Shown here: positions 36,169-45,097 of the stretch, one piece after another
Position numbering within the stretch: position 1 is the stretch's first letter
How the letters are laid out: each line of letters opens with the position of its first letter
Assembly (NCBI GenBank): GCA_030528145.1
Contig: JAUMZK010000004.1
Span: 1 to 64,000, forward strand
DNA length: 64,000 nt
Origin: Actinomycetaceae bacterium
GTDB taxonomy: Bacteria; Actinomycetota; Actinomycetes; Actinomycetales; Actinomycetaceae
Reading direction: 5' to 3'
The notes under the pieces: model-generated
Databases searched by the model: none
What the model was told of the DNA's origin: nothing
Seen by the model: only the letters and a program-made list of their open reading frames with translations
Made by a program: the position numbers and the translations under genes

Positions 36169-39100
36169 CTATTCGCTGTTGTAAGCGGCGAGGTGCTCGG
36201 CTTGCTCGATGATGAGTTTGACGGCCTGTTCTTGCTTGTCTGGTGGGTACTTGTAGCGGGCTAGGAGTCGCTTGATCTTGGCGCGCATCTTGGCGCGCAC
36301 CGTCTCTTTGAGGGTCCAGTCAATCGTGGCTGACTTGCGGATCGTGACCACCAATTCCTGGGCGATGGTCTTGAGCGTGTCATCGCCCATTTGCATGATG
36401 GCGGAATCGTTTTGGATTATTGCGTCGTAAAGCGCCACTTCGTCCTCACTTAGACCCAGCGCACTGGCACGTTGCTGATTTTCCCGCATTTCTTTGGCGA
36501 GCGCGACCAGTTCCGCGATGATCTCAGCTGTGGTGAGTGAGCGATTGGTGTAGCGCTTGACTGCATCGGTGAGCATTTCTGAGAACTTTCGTGACTGCAC
36601 GAGGTTCTTGCGTTGCAGGGTGTGGATTTGATCGTTGAGCAGCCGACGTAGCAACCCTAGTTGCAGGTTGGGCTTTCCGCTTTTGCCTATGGAATCTAAG
36701 AACTCGTCTGAGAGCAGGGAGAGTTCGGGGCGTTCCATTCCAGCGAACTGGTAGATGTCGATTACCTGATCGGCAGTAACAGATTCGTTGACGAGTTGCG
36801 CCAGAACGGAGTCGATATTTCCGCTACCGTGCCTAGATGCCCCGGCGTCAGGGTTGAGGATCTTCAACGCTATGGCGCGTACGTCGGTGAACATGCGCAC
36901 GTCGTTGCGGATCGATTCTGCTTCGGGACGAGCAGCCACAAGGGCATAAGCCTTGGCGAGGGCGAGAACTTGGTCGTTGTACCGTTTGGTGATGTCCTCG
37001 TCGGAGAGCACGAAGTCCAGAACAGTGGCGTACTGGGACATTCTGTCCGGTGCCGAAAGATCCGGGGAAGAATCATAGTCGAGGCCGTGCAAGATGCCCT
37101 TGATGATGCTGTGCTTTTCCAGCATGACGTCGACGAGCTCGTCGATGGGTACGCCTGCTTGTTCGCGGTCGGATGGCGAGTAGACGGCAAGGGCCTCTTG
37201 AAGTGAGGCGAACAGCCCTATGTAGTCGACGATCAAGCCGCCGGGCTTGTCTTTAAAGCGCCGGTTGACGCGAGCGATGGCCTGCATAAGTCCGGCGCCT
37301 TGCATGGGCTTGTCCACGTACATGGTGTGCATGGAGGGGGCGTCGAAGCCGGTGAGCCACATGTCCCGAACGATCACGATTTCTAGTTCATCGTCGGGGT
37401 TCTTGGCACGCAGTTTAAGATCGCGCCGTTCGTCCTTGGAGTGAATATGAGGCTGGAACGCGGCGGGGTCAGCAGCGGAGCCGGTCATCACTACCTTGAT
37501 GCGCCCCTTGTCCAGGTCATCGGAATGCCACTCGGGTCGCAGAGCGACGATCTTGGAGTAGAGCTCGACGGCGATGCGGCGACTCATAGTCACGATCATC
37601 GCCTTGCCCCGCATTGTTGCACGCCGCTGTTCCCAATGCGTGACGATGTCCTTCGCGACAGCATCCAGGCGTGTGTCCGCACCGACGAGGGCTTCAAGTT
37701 GCGACCACTTCGATTTCGCGCGCTCAGACGCAGCTGCGGAATCTTCCTGGGCGGCTTCTTCGACCAGGCTGTCAATTTGTGCCATGCCCGTCTCATCGAG
37801 GTTGATTTTCGCGAGCCTGGACTCATAGAAGATCTTCACCGTCGCACCGTCCTCGACGGCGCGAGTGAGGTCATAGATATCGATGTAGTCACCGAAAACA
37901 GCCCGTGTTGAACGATCGGTAGATTCGATGGGGGTGCCGGTGAACCCAAGGAAGGTTGCGTTAGGCAGAGCATCACGCATGTGTTTTGCCAGGCCAGCCT
38001 TGAGGCGACCCTGCGCATCGAGCGTTTCTTTAAACCCATACTGTGATCTATGTGCTTCGTCGGCCACAACAACAACGTTTCGCCGGTCGGTCAGCACCGG
38101 ATTGGTATCCCCGTCCTCGCCAGGTGCGAACTTGTGTAGCATAGTGAAGACAATTCCACCTGAATTTCGAGTAAGTAGCGAACGCAAGTCATCGCGCCCC
38201 TCAGCCTGAACAGGTCGCTCGGGCAGAATCTGCGCAGGAGCAAAGACCTCTCCGAAGAGCTGATCGTCAAGATCGTTACGGTCGGTGATGAACACGAGCG
38301 TCGGATTAGCCATGCGTGGGTCACGCATGAGCTTCGCAGCGAAAAACACCATTTCGAAGCTCTTGCCTGATCCTTGGGTGTGCCACACAACCCCACCGCG
38401 ACGATCGCCGTCCGGGGCTGAGGCCCGCACAGTGGACTCAACCGCCGCATTAACCGCCCAATACTGGTGGTATTTCGCCACTCGTTTGATCAGTGCTCGA
38501 CGGCGTCCACCGGTGACGGCGTCCGTGACTGCCTCGTCGGAGTAGACAACAAAATTCCGCAGAATATCGAGGAACCGTTCTGGGGCAAAGACTCCTTTGA
38601 TAAGTACCTCTAGCGCGGGGCGATTCGTAATCACGTCGCGACCGTCGATAGTCTTCCACGGTGCGTAGTGCTCGAAACCACCGGTGAACGAGCTCATCGC
38701 CGCAGCTGTCCCATCCGAAATTACTGTCACCACGTTCGGGGTAAACACCGAGGGTATCTGGTTGCGGTAGGTCTGAATCTGGTTCCAGGCCTTTCGCATC
38801 GTGGCGTTCTCGTCTGCAGGGTTCTTGAGCTCCAGCAGACCGACGGGGAGTCCATTGAGGAAAACCAGCACGTCGGGACGGCGATTATGCCCGTTCTCAA
38901 TGATCGTGAACTGGTTTAGTGCCATCCAGTCGTTCCTGGGCGGGGTCTCGAAATCAACCAGCTTCATCAGCACCGTGGAGGCGTGACCGTCACCGGACTT
39001 CGCCTCCACCGGGACGCCCTTAACCATAAGCTCGTGCAAACGCTGATTCTCTGCCACCGGATCCTGAGACTCTGCCCGCATGATTCGAGAGATCGCGGCC

Positions 39101-39297
39101 GATAGCATCTGCGTCGATGCATTCGGATTGAGGCGCTGCAACATGCTGCCAAGTCTGTCCCACAGAATCGAGTCCGACGCAGACTCCCGGACCTCGCCTA
39201 CACCCGCAACTTCTGGACCGTATCCAGTGCGGTAGCCGACCTCGCTCAGCCACTGAAGCGCAGCCTGCTCCACCACTGACTCATTGAATCTCGACAT
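36169..39297 (-). CDS. hsdR: Type I restriction enzyme, HsdR subunit
   Basis: A 1042-residue restriction and translocation subunit. The N-terminal nuclease has a PD-(D/E)xK-type core (RRPDVLVFLNGLPVGLLELK). The helicase motor has Walker A TQGSGKSFE, DEAHRSQ and TGTPIE. The C-terminal helical part binds the methylase. The start at ATG 39297 (MSRFNESVV) has GAGGAGG upstream and overlaps the hsdS end by 17 bp; the longer frame to 39438 lies inside hsdS. The gene itself is intact although hsdM is broken. Confidence 0.94.
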   Translation of the reverse strand: MSRFNESVVEQAALQWLSEVGYRTGYGPEVAGVGEVRESASDSILWDRLGSMLQRLNPNASTQMLSAAISRIMRAESQDPVAENQRLHELMVKGVPVEAKSGDGHASTVLMKLVDFETPPRNDWMALNQFTIIENGHNRRPDVLVFLNGLPVGLLELKNPADENATMRKAWNQIQTYRNQIPSVFTPNVVTVISDGTAAAMSSFTGGFEHYAPWKTIDGRDVITNRPALEVLIKGVFAPERFLDILRNFVVYSDEAVTDAVTGGRRRALIKRVAKYHQYWAVNAAVESTVRASAPDGDRRGGVVWHTQGSGKSFEMVFFAAKLMRDPRMANPTLVFITDRNDLDDQLFGEVFAPAQILPERPVQAEGRDDLRSLLTRNSGGIVFTMLHKFAPGEDGDTNPVLTDRRNVVVVADEAHRSQYGFKETLDAQGRLKAGLAKHMRDALPNATFLGFTGTPIESTDRSTRAVFGDYIDIYDLTRAVEDGATVKIFYESRLAKINLDETGMAQIDSLVEEAAQEDSAAASERAKSKWSQLEALVGADTRLDAVAKDIVTHWEQRRATMRGKAMIVTMSRRIAVELYSKIVALRPEWHSDDLDKGRIKVVMTGSAADPAAFQPHIHSKDERRDLKLRAKNPDDELEIVIVRDMWLTGFDAPSMHTMYVDKPMQGAGLMQAIARVNRRFKDKPGGLIVDYIGLFASLQEALAVYSPSDREQAGVPIDELVDVMLEKHSIIKGILHGLDYDSSPDLSAPDRMSQYATVLDFVLSDEDITKRYNDQVLALAKAYALVAARPEAESIRNDVRMFTDVRAIALKILNPDAGASRHGSGNIDSVLAQLVNESVTADQVIDIYQFAGMERPELSLLSDEFLDSIGKSGKPNLQLGLLRRLLNDQIHTLQRKNLVQSRKFSEMLTDAVKRYTNRSLTTAEIIAELVALAKEMRENQQRASALGLSEDEVALYDAIIQNDSAIMQMGDDTLKTIAQELVVTIRKSATIDWTLKETVRAKMRAKIKRLLARYKYPPDKQEQAVKLIIEQAEHLAAYNSE

Positions 39298-40471
39298 CGC
39301 CAACCTCCTCATCGATCGCATCACGAGCCTCCGGGACGCGGATACGCCCAGACATGAGCTCCGGGAGCAGTGCGTCGCGGAGAGCCTCCAGCTTTGCAGT
39401 TTCAACTGCTGCGACGTGGGCCTCTTCCTCCAAAGCAAGCAGTTTTGGTTCGATTAATTCCTGCTCGACTTGGGGGATAACGGGGAGATTAAGTGATCCC
39501 AGGCGGTTCGGGGAAAGCTCCGTTTGCCCAGTCGAACCTTCGGCCATCTCTTCGATTTCTGGTTGTCGCGGGAGTACCAGGTAACTCAAAAGTGTTGGTG
39601 CAATCTGGGTGCGATCTGGCTTGACCACAGTGACATGGCTATCAACATAGAGTGAATCCTCATACGACCAGCGACCAACTCTACCGAGAGTTCCTTGACC
39701 CGTTGAGTTCACAAGAAGATCGCCTCGCTCAGCTATTCCAGCATCTTTCGCCTTCATGCGAGGAAGCATGAGCCGAGCAGCATTGGGTGACACCCAGCCC
39801 TCGCGAATGCACCGCTGGTTAAGAACCATGACTGGTTCAACATCTTCATCTTTGTAGTATTTTGGTGCAATCCCTCTAGAAATGGATAGAGCGAAATCCT
39901 CAAGCGGGCAATATTCCGTAGCAGTATACTCCAACCTGGTTACTAGTGCCAGTCCTAGCTGGCGGCACAAAGTGCGTTGGCGCCTGTTGGACTCGATTTT
40001 GTCGTCGAGGGCGCCCAGAAGTCTAGATATTTCGGTACGGACTACTACAGGGGGTATGGCAACTGGAAGCTCTGACAATTGGAGACGTGACACGTTCGGA
40101 AATGTTGAGCCCGTTGCAGCAGCCAGCAGTTCAGGCAATGCAAGGTTGATTGCGCCACGCACGAAGTGTCGTTCTTGTGGATTGATCGCACTTATAGATG
40201 CAATTCCACGACCTATTGCGTATTTTCGATCTGCCCAGTTCATCCGTCCGGCACTTCCACGGACACAGAAAAGTATGTCACCTGGCTCTGCTGTCTTAGA
40301 GAAGCTAGTCGCCCATTGCACTGGTGTTGGGTGGGAGCTTCCAAATTCAGTCGGACCGTTCAAGAGCGGCAGACCTTGCTCCTCTGGACTTACGAACTCC
40401 TTCTTTGGAGACTGACCCATAGTCACATGAGCGATATCAGAGAGAACGCCCTTTTGGAATACACCGCTCAT
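39281..40471 (-). CDS. hsdS: Type I restriction enzyme, HsdS specificity subunit
   Basis: A 396-residue specificity protein that chooses the DNA target. Two target-recognition domains (about 1-150 and 200-345) are separated by conserved helices (TEISRLLGALDDKIESNRRQRTLCRQL), with a second helical end (LEALRDALLPELMSGRIRVPEA). Its ATG overlaps the hsdM stop by 4 bp. The target sequence cannot be predicted. Confidence 0.93.
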   Translation of the reverse strand: MSGVFQKGVLSDIAHVTMGQSPKKEFVSPEEQGLPLLNGPTEFGSSHPTPVQWATSFSKTAEPGDILFCVRGSAGRMNWADRKYAIGRGIASISAINPQERHFVRGAINLALPELLAAATGSTFPNVSRLQLSELPVAIPPVVVRTEISRLLGALDDKIESNRRQRTLCRQLGLALVTRLEYTATEYCPLEDFALSISRGIAPKYYKDEDVEPVMVLNQRCIREGWVSPNAARLMLPRMKAKDAGIAERGDLLVNSTGQGTLGRVGRWSYEDSLYVDSHVTVVKPDRTQIAPTLLSYLVLPRQPEIEEMAEGSTGQTELSPNRLGSLNLPVIPQVEQELIEPKLLALEEEAHVAAVETAKLEALRDALLPELMSGRIRVPEARDAIDEEVGDVEIQ

Positions 40472-42027
40472 CGGAGTGCCTCCAAGCGCATACGAATTTC
40501 TGTCTCCAACTCCCGCCCGCGCTCAAATTCGGCAAACAGTTCAGACTTGAGGCGCGCGATTTTTTCGTCGACAGGTTCCCCGTCACTCTCGGCTTCAGCT
40601 ACTCCGACATAGCGACCAGGGGTGAGCACGTACCCGTTAGCAGCAATCTCTTCCCGCGAGGCAGCCTTGCAGAATCCGGCTTCGTCTGTGTACCGCTGGT
40701 GTTCGTCCTTCGACCGCCAGGTGTTGTAGGTGTTAGCAATCTTGGCGATATCGCCTTCTGTGAGTTTGCGCCGAGCACGGGTGACCATGGTGCCAAGCTT
40801 GCGGGCGTCGATGAATAGCACCTCGCCGGTGCGCTCACGGTGCCCGTTGCCATGGCGTCCCTTGGAAAGGAACCACAGGGAAGCTGGTATGCCAGTGTTA
40901 AGGAAGAGCTTGTCGGGCAGGGCGACGATGCAGTCTACGAGGTCGGCGTCAACGAGCTTCTGACGTATTTCCGGGTCGGTGCCATCCTGGGAAGAAAGTG
41001 CGCCATTGGCCATGACGAAGCCAGCAGTGCCCTGGGGGGCAAGGTGGTAGAGGAAATGCTGGATCCACGCATAGTTCGCGTTGCCGGGACGCGGCGTCGC
41101 ATACGCCCAACGTGGGTCATCGGCGAGGGATTCGTCCCAGTAGTCTGAGATGTTGAAGGGCGGATTCGCGATGATGAAGTCCGCCCGCAGGTCAGGGTGC
41201 AGATCTTCGGTAAAGGAGTCCGCAGACTTTGCACCGAGATCGGCATCAATACCCCTAAGGGCGAGGTTCATTTTCGCAAGCTTCCAAGTGGTGTTGGTGA
41301 ATTCCTGGCCATAGATGGACAGATGGTTACGATTACCTCCGTGAGCGTCAACAAATTTGGCTGACTGAACGAACATGCCTGCGCTGCCACAACACGGATC
41401 AAGCACGCGCCCCTCGTAGGGCTGGAGCATCTCGACAAGCGTTTGGACCACGCTACGCGGGGTGTAGAAGGCACCACCTTCCTTGCCGGTTTCCTTGCCC
41501 GCGAATTGGCCAAGAAAGTATTCATAGACTGAACCGAGGACGTCGTCGGAGCCATGGTCAGTATCAGTGCCAAACCCGATCGTGCCAATCAGGTCCACTA
41601 GTTCGCCCAGGCGCTTCTTATCTAATCCTTCACGCCCGTAGTTGCGTGGCAGGACGCCTCGCAGGCTCGGATTTTCGCGTTCGATGAGTTGCATGGCGGT
41701 ATCGATGAGCTGCCCAATATGCGGCTGCTTCGCTTGGTCTTGGATCTCGTGCCAACGCGCTCCCTCGGGCACCCAGAACACGTTGTCCCCTGTGTATTAG
41801 TCGCGGTCTTCCAGAAATGAAGCGAACTGGCTCTCCTCAATCCCGTCCGCACGCAGCTCTTCTTTGAGCGTGGAGCGACGCTCCTCGAAACGATCCGAGA
41901 CGTACTTGAGGAATACGAGTCCGAGGACCACATGCTTGTATTCGGAGGGCTCTTGATTTCCGCGGAGTTTATCAGCAGCCGTCCAAAGGGTCTGTTCGAG
42001 TGTCTTCGTACTTTTCTTTGCTACCAT
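40468..42027 (-). pseudogene. hsdM: Type I methyltransferase HsdM, in-frame nonsense codon
   Basis: The gene encodes a full N6-adenine methyltransferase (518 residues) except for one TAA at 41797-41799, codon 77. Upstream, [20 protein letters not shown]...FLEDRD is the normal N-terminal domain; downstream, the same frame continues YTGDNVFWVPEGARW, with the SAM motif DPCCGSAGMF and the catalytic NPPFNISDYW. Relatives have a Glu-type codon here (EDRDEYT), so a single substitution made the stop. Restart at GTG 41781 would give a protein lacking the N-terminal domain. Sequencing error is the main alternative. Confidence 0.9.
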
Positions 42028-42252
42028 CTATTGTTCTCTCTTAGCAAGCCTTCTAAACGCACGCTATCAGCCACCACTGCTCAACTCCCACCAGCAAGGC
42101 TAAGGACACACACGAGTGTAAGCGTATATGCTCACGCAAAGAAAACCGCCCCAACACGGCCCCACCAACCCTATACACTGCAAAAATTCAGATCCGCGTG
42201 AAAGACTATAGTGATTGCCTAGCACGCACCCTCCGGATCGAAAGGAACACCC

Positions 42253-42684
42253 ATGTCAGTTGAATTAATAACCGAAGCTACAGACGAAGTGGTAGCAATG
42301 ATGGAACGGCTGATCCCGCAGCTTTCGCGGTCGTCAAGACCGCTCACTGCCACGCAAACACGCGAATTCCTTACCCAGCCCAATGTCTATTTGTTCGGTT
42401 TCCGCACTGGCGAGGGCGAACCCTTGCTCGGCATGCTCTCGCTGGCAACATTCCGCATTCCCACCGGGCTGCGCGCCTGGGTTGAAGATGTAGTGGTTGA
42501 CGAGGACGCCCGCGGTCACGGCGCCGGACAAGCCCTGGTCGAAGCCGCGATTGCTCACGCCCAAACCCTCGGCGCCCGCACGGTCGACCTCACTTCGCGC
42601 CCCACGCGCGAGGCTGCCAATCGCCTCTACCAACGCTGTGGCTTCGAACTGCGCGAAACCAACGTCTACCGATTCGCGAACTAA
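42253..42684 (+). CDS. GNAT-family N-acetyltransferase
   Basis: A 143-residue acetyltransferase with the acetyl-CoA motif VEDVVVDEDARGHGAGQALVEAAI (about 80-103) and the C-terminal TSRPTREAANRLYQRCGF. The acceptor is unknown. AAAGGAACA precedes the ATG. It lies about 225 bp from the hsdM start, transcribed away from it. Confidence 0.92.
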   Translation: MSVELITEATDEVVAMMERLIPQLSRSSRPLTATQTREFLTQPNVYLFGFRTGEGEPLLGMLSLATFRIPTGLRAWVEDVVVDEDARGHGAGQALVEAAIAHAQTLGARTVDLTSRPTREAANRLYQRCGFELRETNVYRFAN

Positions 42685-42713
42685 AAATGGTGCCCCGCCA
42701 CCCGGCGGGGCAC
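42684..42713. terminator. Strong terminator between GNAT and MarR genes
   Basis: GTGCCCCGCC (42690-42699) pairs perfectly with GGCGGGGCAC (42704-42713) around four bases. On the minus strand CATTTTTAG follows, giving a T-run, so it ends the MarR transcript and likely the GNAT transcript too. Confidence 0.85.
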
Positions 42714-42742
42714 CCCCAAACTATCGGCGTCGCAGGTAGTTG

Positions 42743-43201
42743 CTAGTCCCAACTAGTGCATGCCCCCGATTCGCTGAGCCCATCTTCTAAGGCTTCCATC
42801 ACCCGCCGAAAACTACGCAAATCATTTGGTGACAGCGCGGCAAAAAAGTTTTCCTGCAAAGGATCGGCGGTCACGTCCACGGCACGGCAACGCAACGCCG
42901 CCCCCTTTTCGGTTATCACCGCGTACGTTGCCCGCTGATCCTTAGGACAAGACCGGCGACAAACCAGACCACGTTCTACTAGGCGAGCTACCGCCCTCGT
43001 AATCCCAGACTTCGTCAGGCCCACCCGGTGTGCCAAAGAGCTCATGCGCAACCTGCCGTGCTCCGCCGCCCCCAGAACCGCCAACACCTGAAAATCCTGC
43101 AAACTCAAGTCGGTGGGGAGGGCATCTTCGATAGTGGCTTCGATCTTGCGCAACAGGGTCGTCAAGTTGATCCACTGCTCCAAATTTTCTTCCGCACTCA
43201 T
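42743..43201 (-). CDS. MarR-family regulator
   Basis: A 152-residue winged-helix regulator: MSSLAHRVGLTKSGITRAVARLVERGLVCRR is the recognition region (about 53-83) with the wing after it (CPKDQRATYAVITEKG). It follows ohr by 137 bp in the same direction. Ohr is often controlled by the MarR-type OhrR, but the N-terminal sensing cysteine of OhrR is absent here; cysteines at VCRRSC could sense oxidant differently. Role in ohr control is inferred. Confidence 0.88.
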   Translation of the reverse strand: MSAEENLEQWINLTTLLRKIEATIEDALPTDLSLQDFQVLAVLGAAEHGRLRMSSLAHRVGLTKSGITRAVARLVERGLVCRRSCPKDQRATYAVITEKGAALRCRAVDVTADPLQENFFAALSPNDLRSFRRVMEALEDGLSESGACTSWD

Positions 43202-43338
43202 AACGCCCCTTATAGTTGTCTACGCAATCAATATAGTACCAATTCCGCACTTAGCTGATCAGAGCGCTGCGTCACTGCCACCAAAGCGCACACAAAAAGA
43301 GGGCGAACATTCCCCTGCCCGCCCCGACACTTCCGAAA

Positions 43339-43776
43339 TTAATCTTCGATGTTTTCCACCGCGCGCACCGTCACTTCTACGTTGCCGCGAATAGCTTTGG
43401 AATACGGGCACAGTTCGTGGGTCAGGTCCGCCAATTCCTGCACCTGCGCCAACTCCATGCCCGGAATGGCTACTTCCAGACCGGCTTTAATAGCGAAAGA
43501 ATCACCCTCGGGACCCAACCCCACGGTGGTGCGCACCTTGCTGCCTTCGACACTCACGCCCTTAGCTTTCCCCGCCAGCGCCAACGCACCCTGGAAGCAC
43601 GCCCCATAGCCGATCGCGAACAATTGTTCCGGGTTAGTGCCTTCACCTTTGCCGCCCAACTCCTGCGGCATGTCCAACTTCATCGTCACGTCGGGGTTAT
43701 GCGAGTAGCCTTTGCCGCCACGCCCACCCGTGCTAATTGCCACTGCCTGGTATTTGATGTCTTCAACTTTGTTCAT
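43339..43776 (-). CDS. ohr: Organic hydroperoxide resistance protein Ohr
   Basis: A 145-residue thiol peroxidase of the Ohr/OsmC family. It shows GGRGGKGYSHNPDVTMKLDMP and the two redox cysteines in YGACFQGAL and HELCPYSKAIRGN, the latter marking Ohr rather than OsmC. It reduces lipid and organic peroxides. Confidence 0.94.
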   Translation of the reverse strand: MNKVEDIKYQAVAISTGGRGGKGYSHNPDVTMKLDMPQELGGKGEGTNPEQLFAIGYGACFQGALALAGKAKGVSVEGSKVRTTVGLGPEGDSFAIKAGLEVAIPGMELAQVQELADLTHELCPYSKAIRGNVEVTVRAVENIED

Positions 43777-43856
43777 AGTTTTACCTCAACACCATTTGTT
43801 ACCGCGCGCAACCGCTCCAAATTTTTCGTGTTAGGACACACATGTAAAGTGGAATT

Positions 43857-45092
43857 ATGACTGAATTTTTGTTGGACTTTTTGGGTTCTTGCCCAACCTC
43901 TTATCATGCTGCCCGGTGCGTCGCCGACCGTTTGGTGCAGACCGGTTTTTCCGAGGACGACGCCCTGGTTCCGGGCGGACACGTCCAAGTTTACGATGGC
44001 GCGGTTTTGGCGTGGTTTGTTCCGCCCAACCCACAGCCGGGCGCGCGCATTATTGGGGTACACACAGATTCACCGGCGTTGAAAGTAAAACCCGTAATGG
44101 ACCTGCCTGGTCCAGACGGGTGGGCGCAAATCGGAGTCGAAGTCTATGGCGGTCCGCTGCTCAATTCCTGGTTAGATCGCGACCTCGGTATCGCCGGGCG
44201 GCTAGTCGATTTCGCGGGTCGCACACACCTGGTACGCACGGGACCTATCTGCCGCGTCGCCCAACTGGCAATCCACCTGCTGCGCGAACAATCCGAAAAA
44301 GTGCAGTTAAACCGACAAACCCACCTACAACCCCTAGTGGGAGTAGACTTTGAGGACACGCCTGTACTCTCCCACCTGGCAGAATTGGCAGGCATATCTG
44401 CCGAGGACGTCTGCGGGCACGACCTTTTTACTTACGACACACAAGCCCCCGCCCTCATCGGACTGAATGGCGACATGCTGGCCAGCGGTCGGCAAGACAA
44501 TTTACTCTCTGTGGGGGCAGGATTGCAGGCGCTCATGACGGCAGCCCCAAAGGCGCCCTCGCAAACCCTAATATTAGCCGCATTTGACCACGAAGAAGTA
44601 GGGTCGCAAACAGCCACAGGCGCAGCCGGTCCCCTACTGGAAACACTGCTAAACCAGCTGGCACAGCAGGCAGACCCTTCAGTACAAGGACGGGCACGCT
44701 ATTTTGCGCATTCACTGTGCATTTCCGCGGACGTGGCACACAGTTCCCACCCGAACTACCCGGATAAGCACGACAGCGCCCACCGACCCATCTTCGGAAA
44801 AGGACCAGTACTAAAAGTAAATGCGAACCAGCATTATTCCACCGACGCACTCAGCACTGCGTTTTGGCGACGGGCAGTAGCCGCAGCCGGTGTGCCCGCC
44901 CAAATATTCGCGTCCAAAAACGATGTGCCCTGCGGCACCACCATTGCCCCCATGATGGCCACCCGCCTGGGCATCCGCACAGTCGACGTGGGGCAACCCA
45001 TTTTGTCCATGCATTCAGCGCGGGAACTTTCTTGCCCCGCCGACTTCACGGCAATGACCAAGGTTATGACCGCGTTTTACGAGGGCGCCTAG
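43857..45092 (+). CDS. apeB: M18 aspartyl aminopeptidase
   Basis: A 411-residue zinc aminopeptidase removing acidic N-terminal residues. Zinc and catalytic motifs are GVHTDSPALKVKP, FDHEEVGSQTATGA, ISADVAHS and NQHYSTD. Length and layout match bacterial M18 enzymes. It converges on the AspT-like antiporter gene with a 5-bp gap. Confidence 0.94.
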   Translation: MTEFLLDFLGSCPTSYHAARCVADRLVQTGFSEDDALVPGGHVQVYDGAVLAWFVPPNPQPGARIIGVHTDSPALKVKPVMDLPGPDGWAQIGVEVYGGPLLNSWLDRDLGIAGRLVDFAGRTHLVRTGPICRVAQLAIHLLREQSEKVQLNRQTHLQPLVGVDFEDTPVLSHLAELAGISAEDVCGHDLFTYDTQAPALIGLNGDMLASGRQDNLLSVGAGLQALMTAAPKAPSQTLILAAFDHEEVGSQTATGAAGPLLETLLNQLAQQADPSVQGRARYFAHSLCISADVAHSSHPNYPDKHDSAHRPIFGKGPVLKVNANQHYSTDALSTAFWRRAVAAAGVPAQIFASKNDVPCGTTIAPMMATRLGIRTVDVGQPILSMHSARELSCPADFTAMTKVMTAFYEGA

Positions 45093-45097
45093 ACCAC

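Noticed and set aside
41782..42027. Frameshift in hsdM
   Set aside because: Both halves are in the same reading frame; the break is one TAA codon, not a shift.
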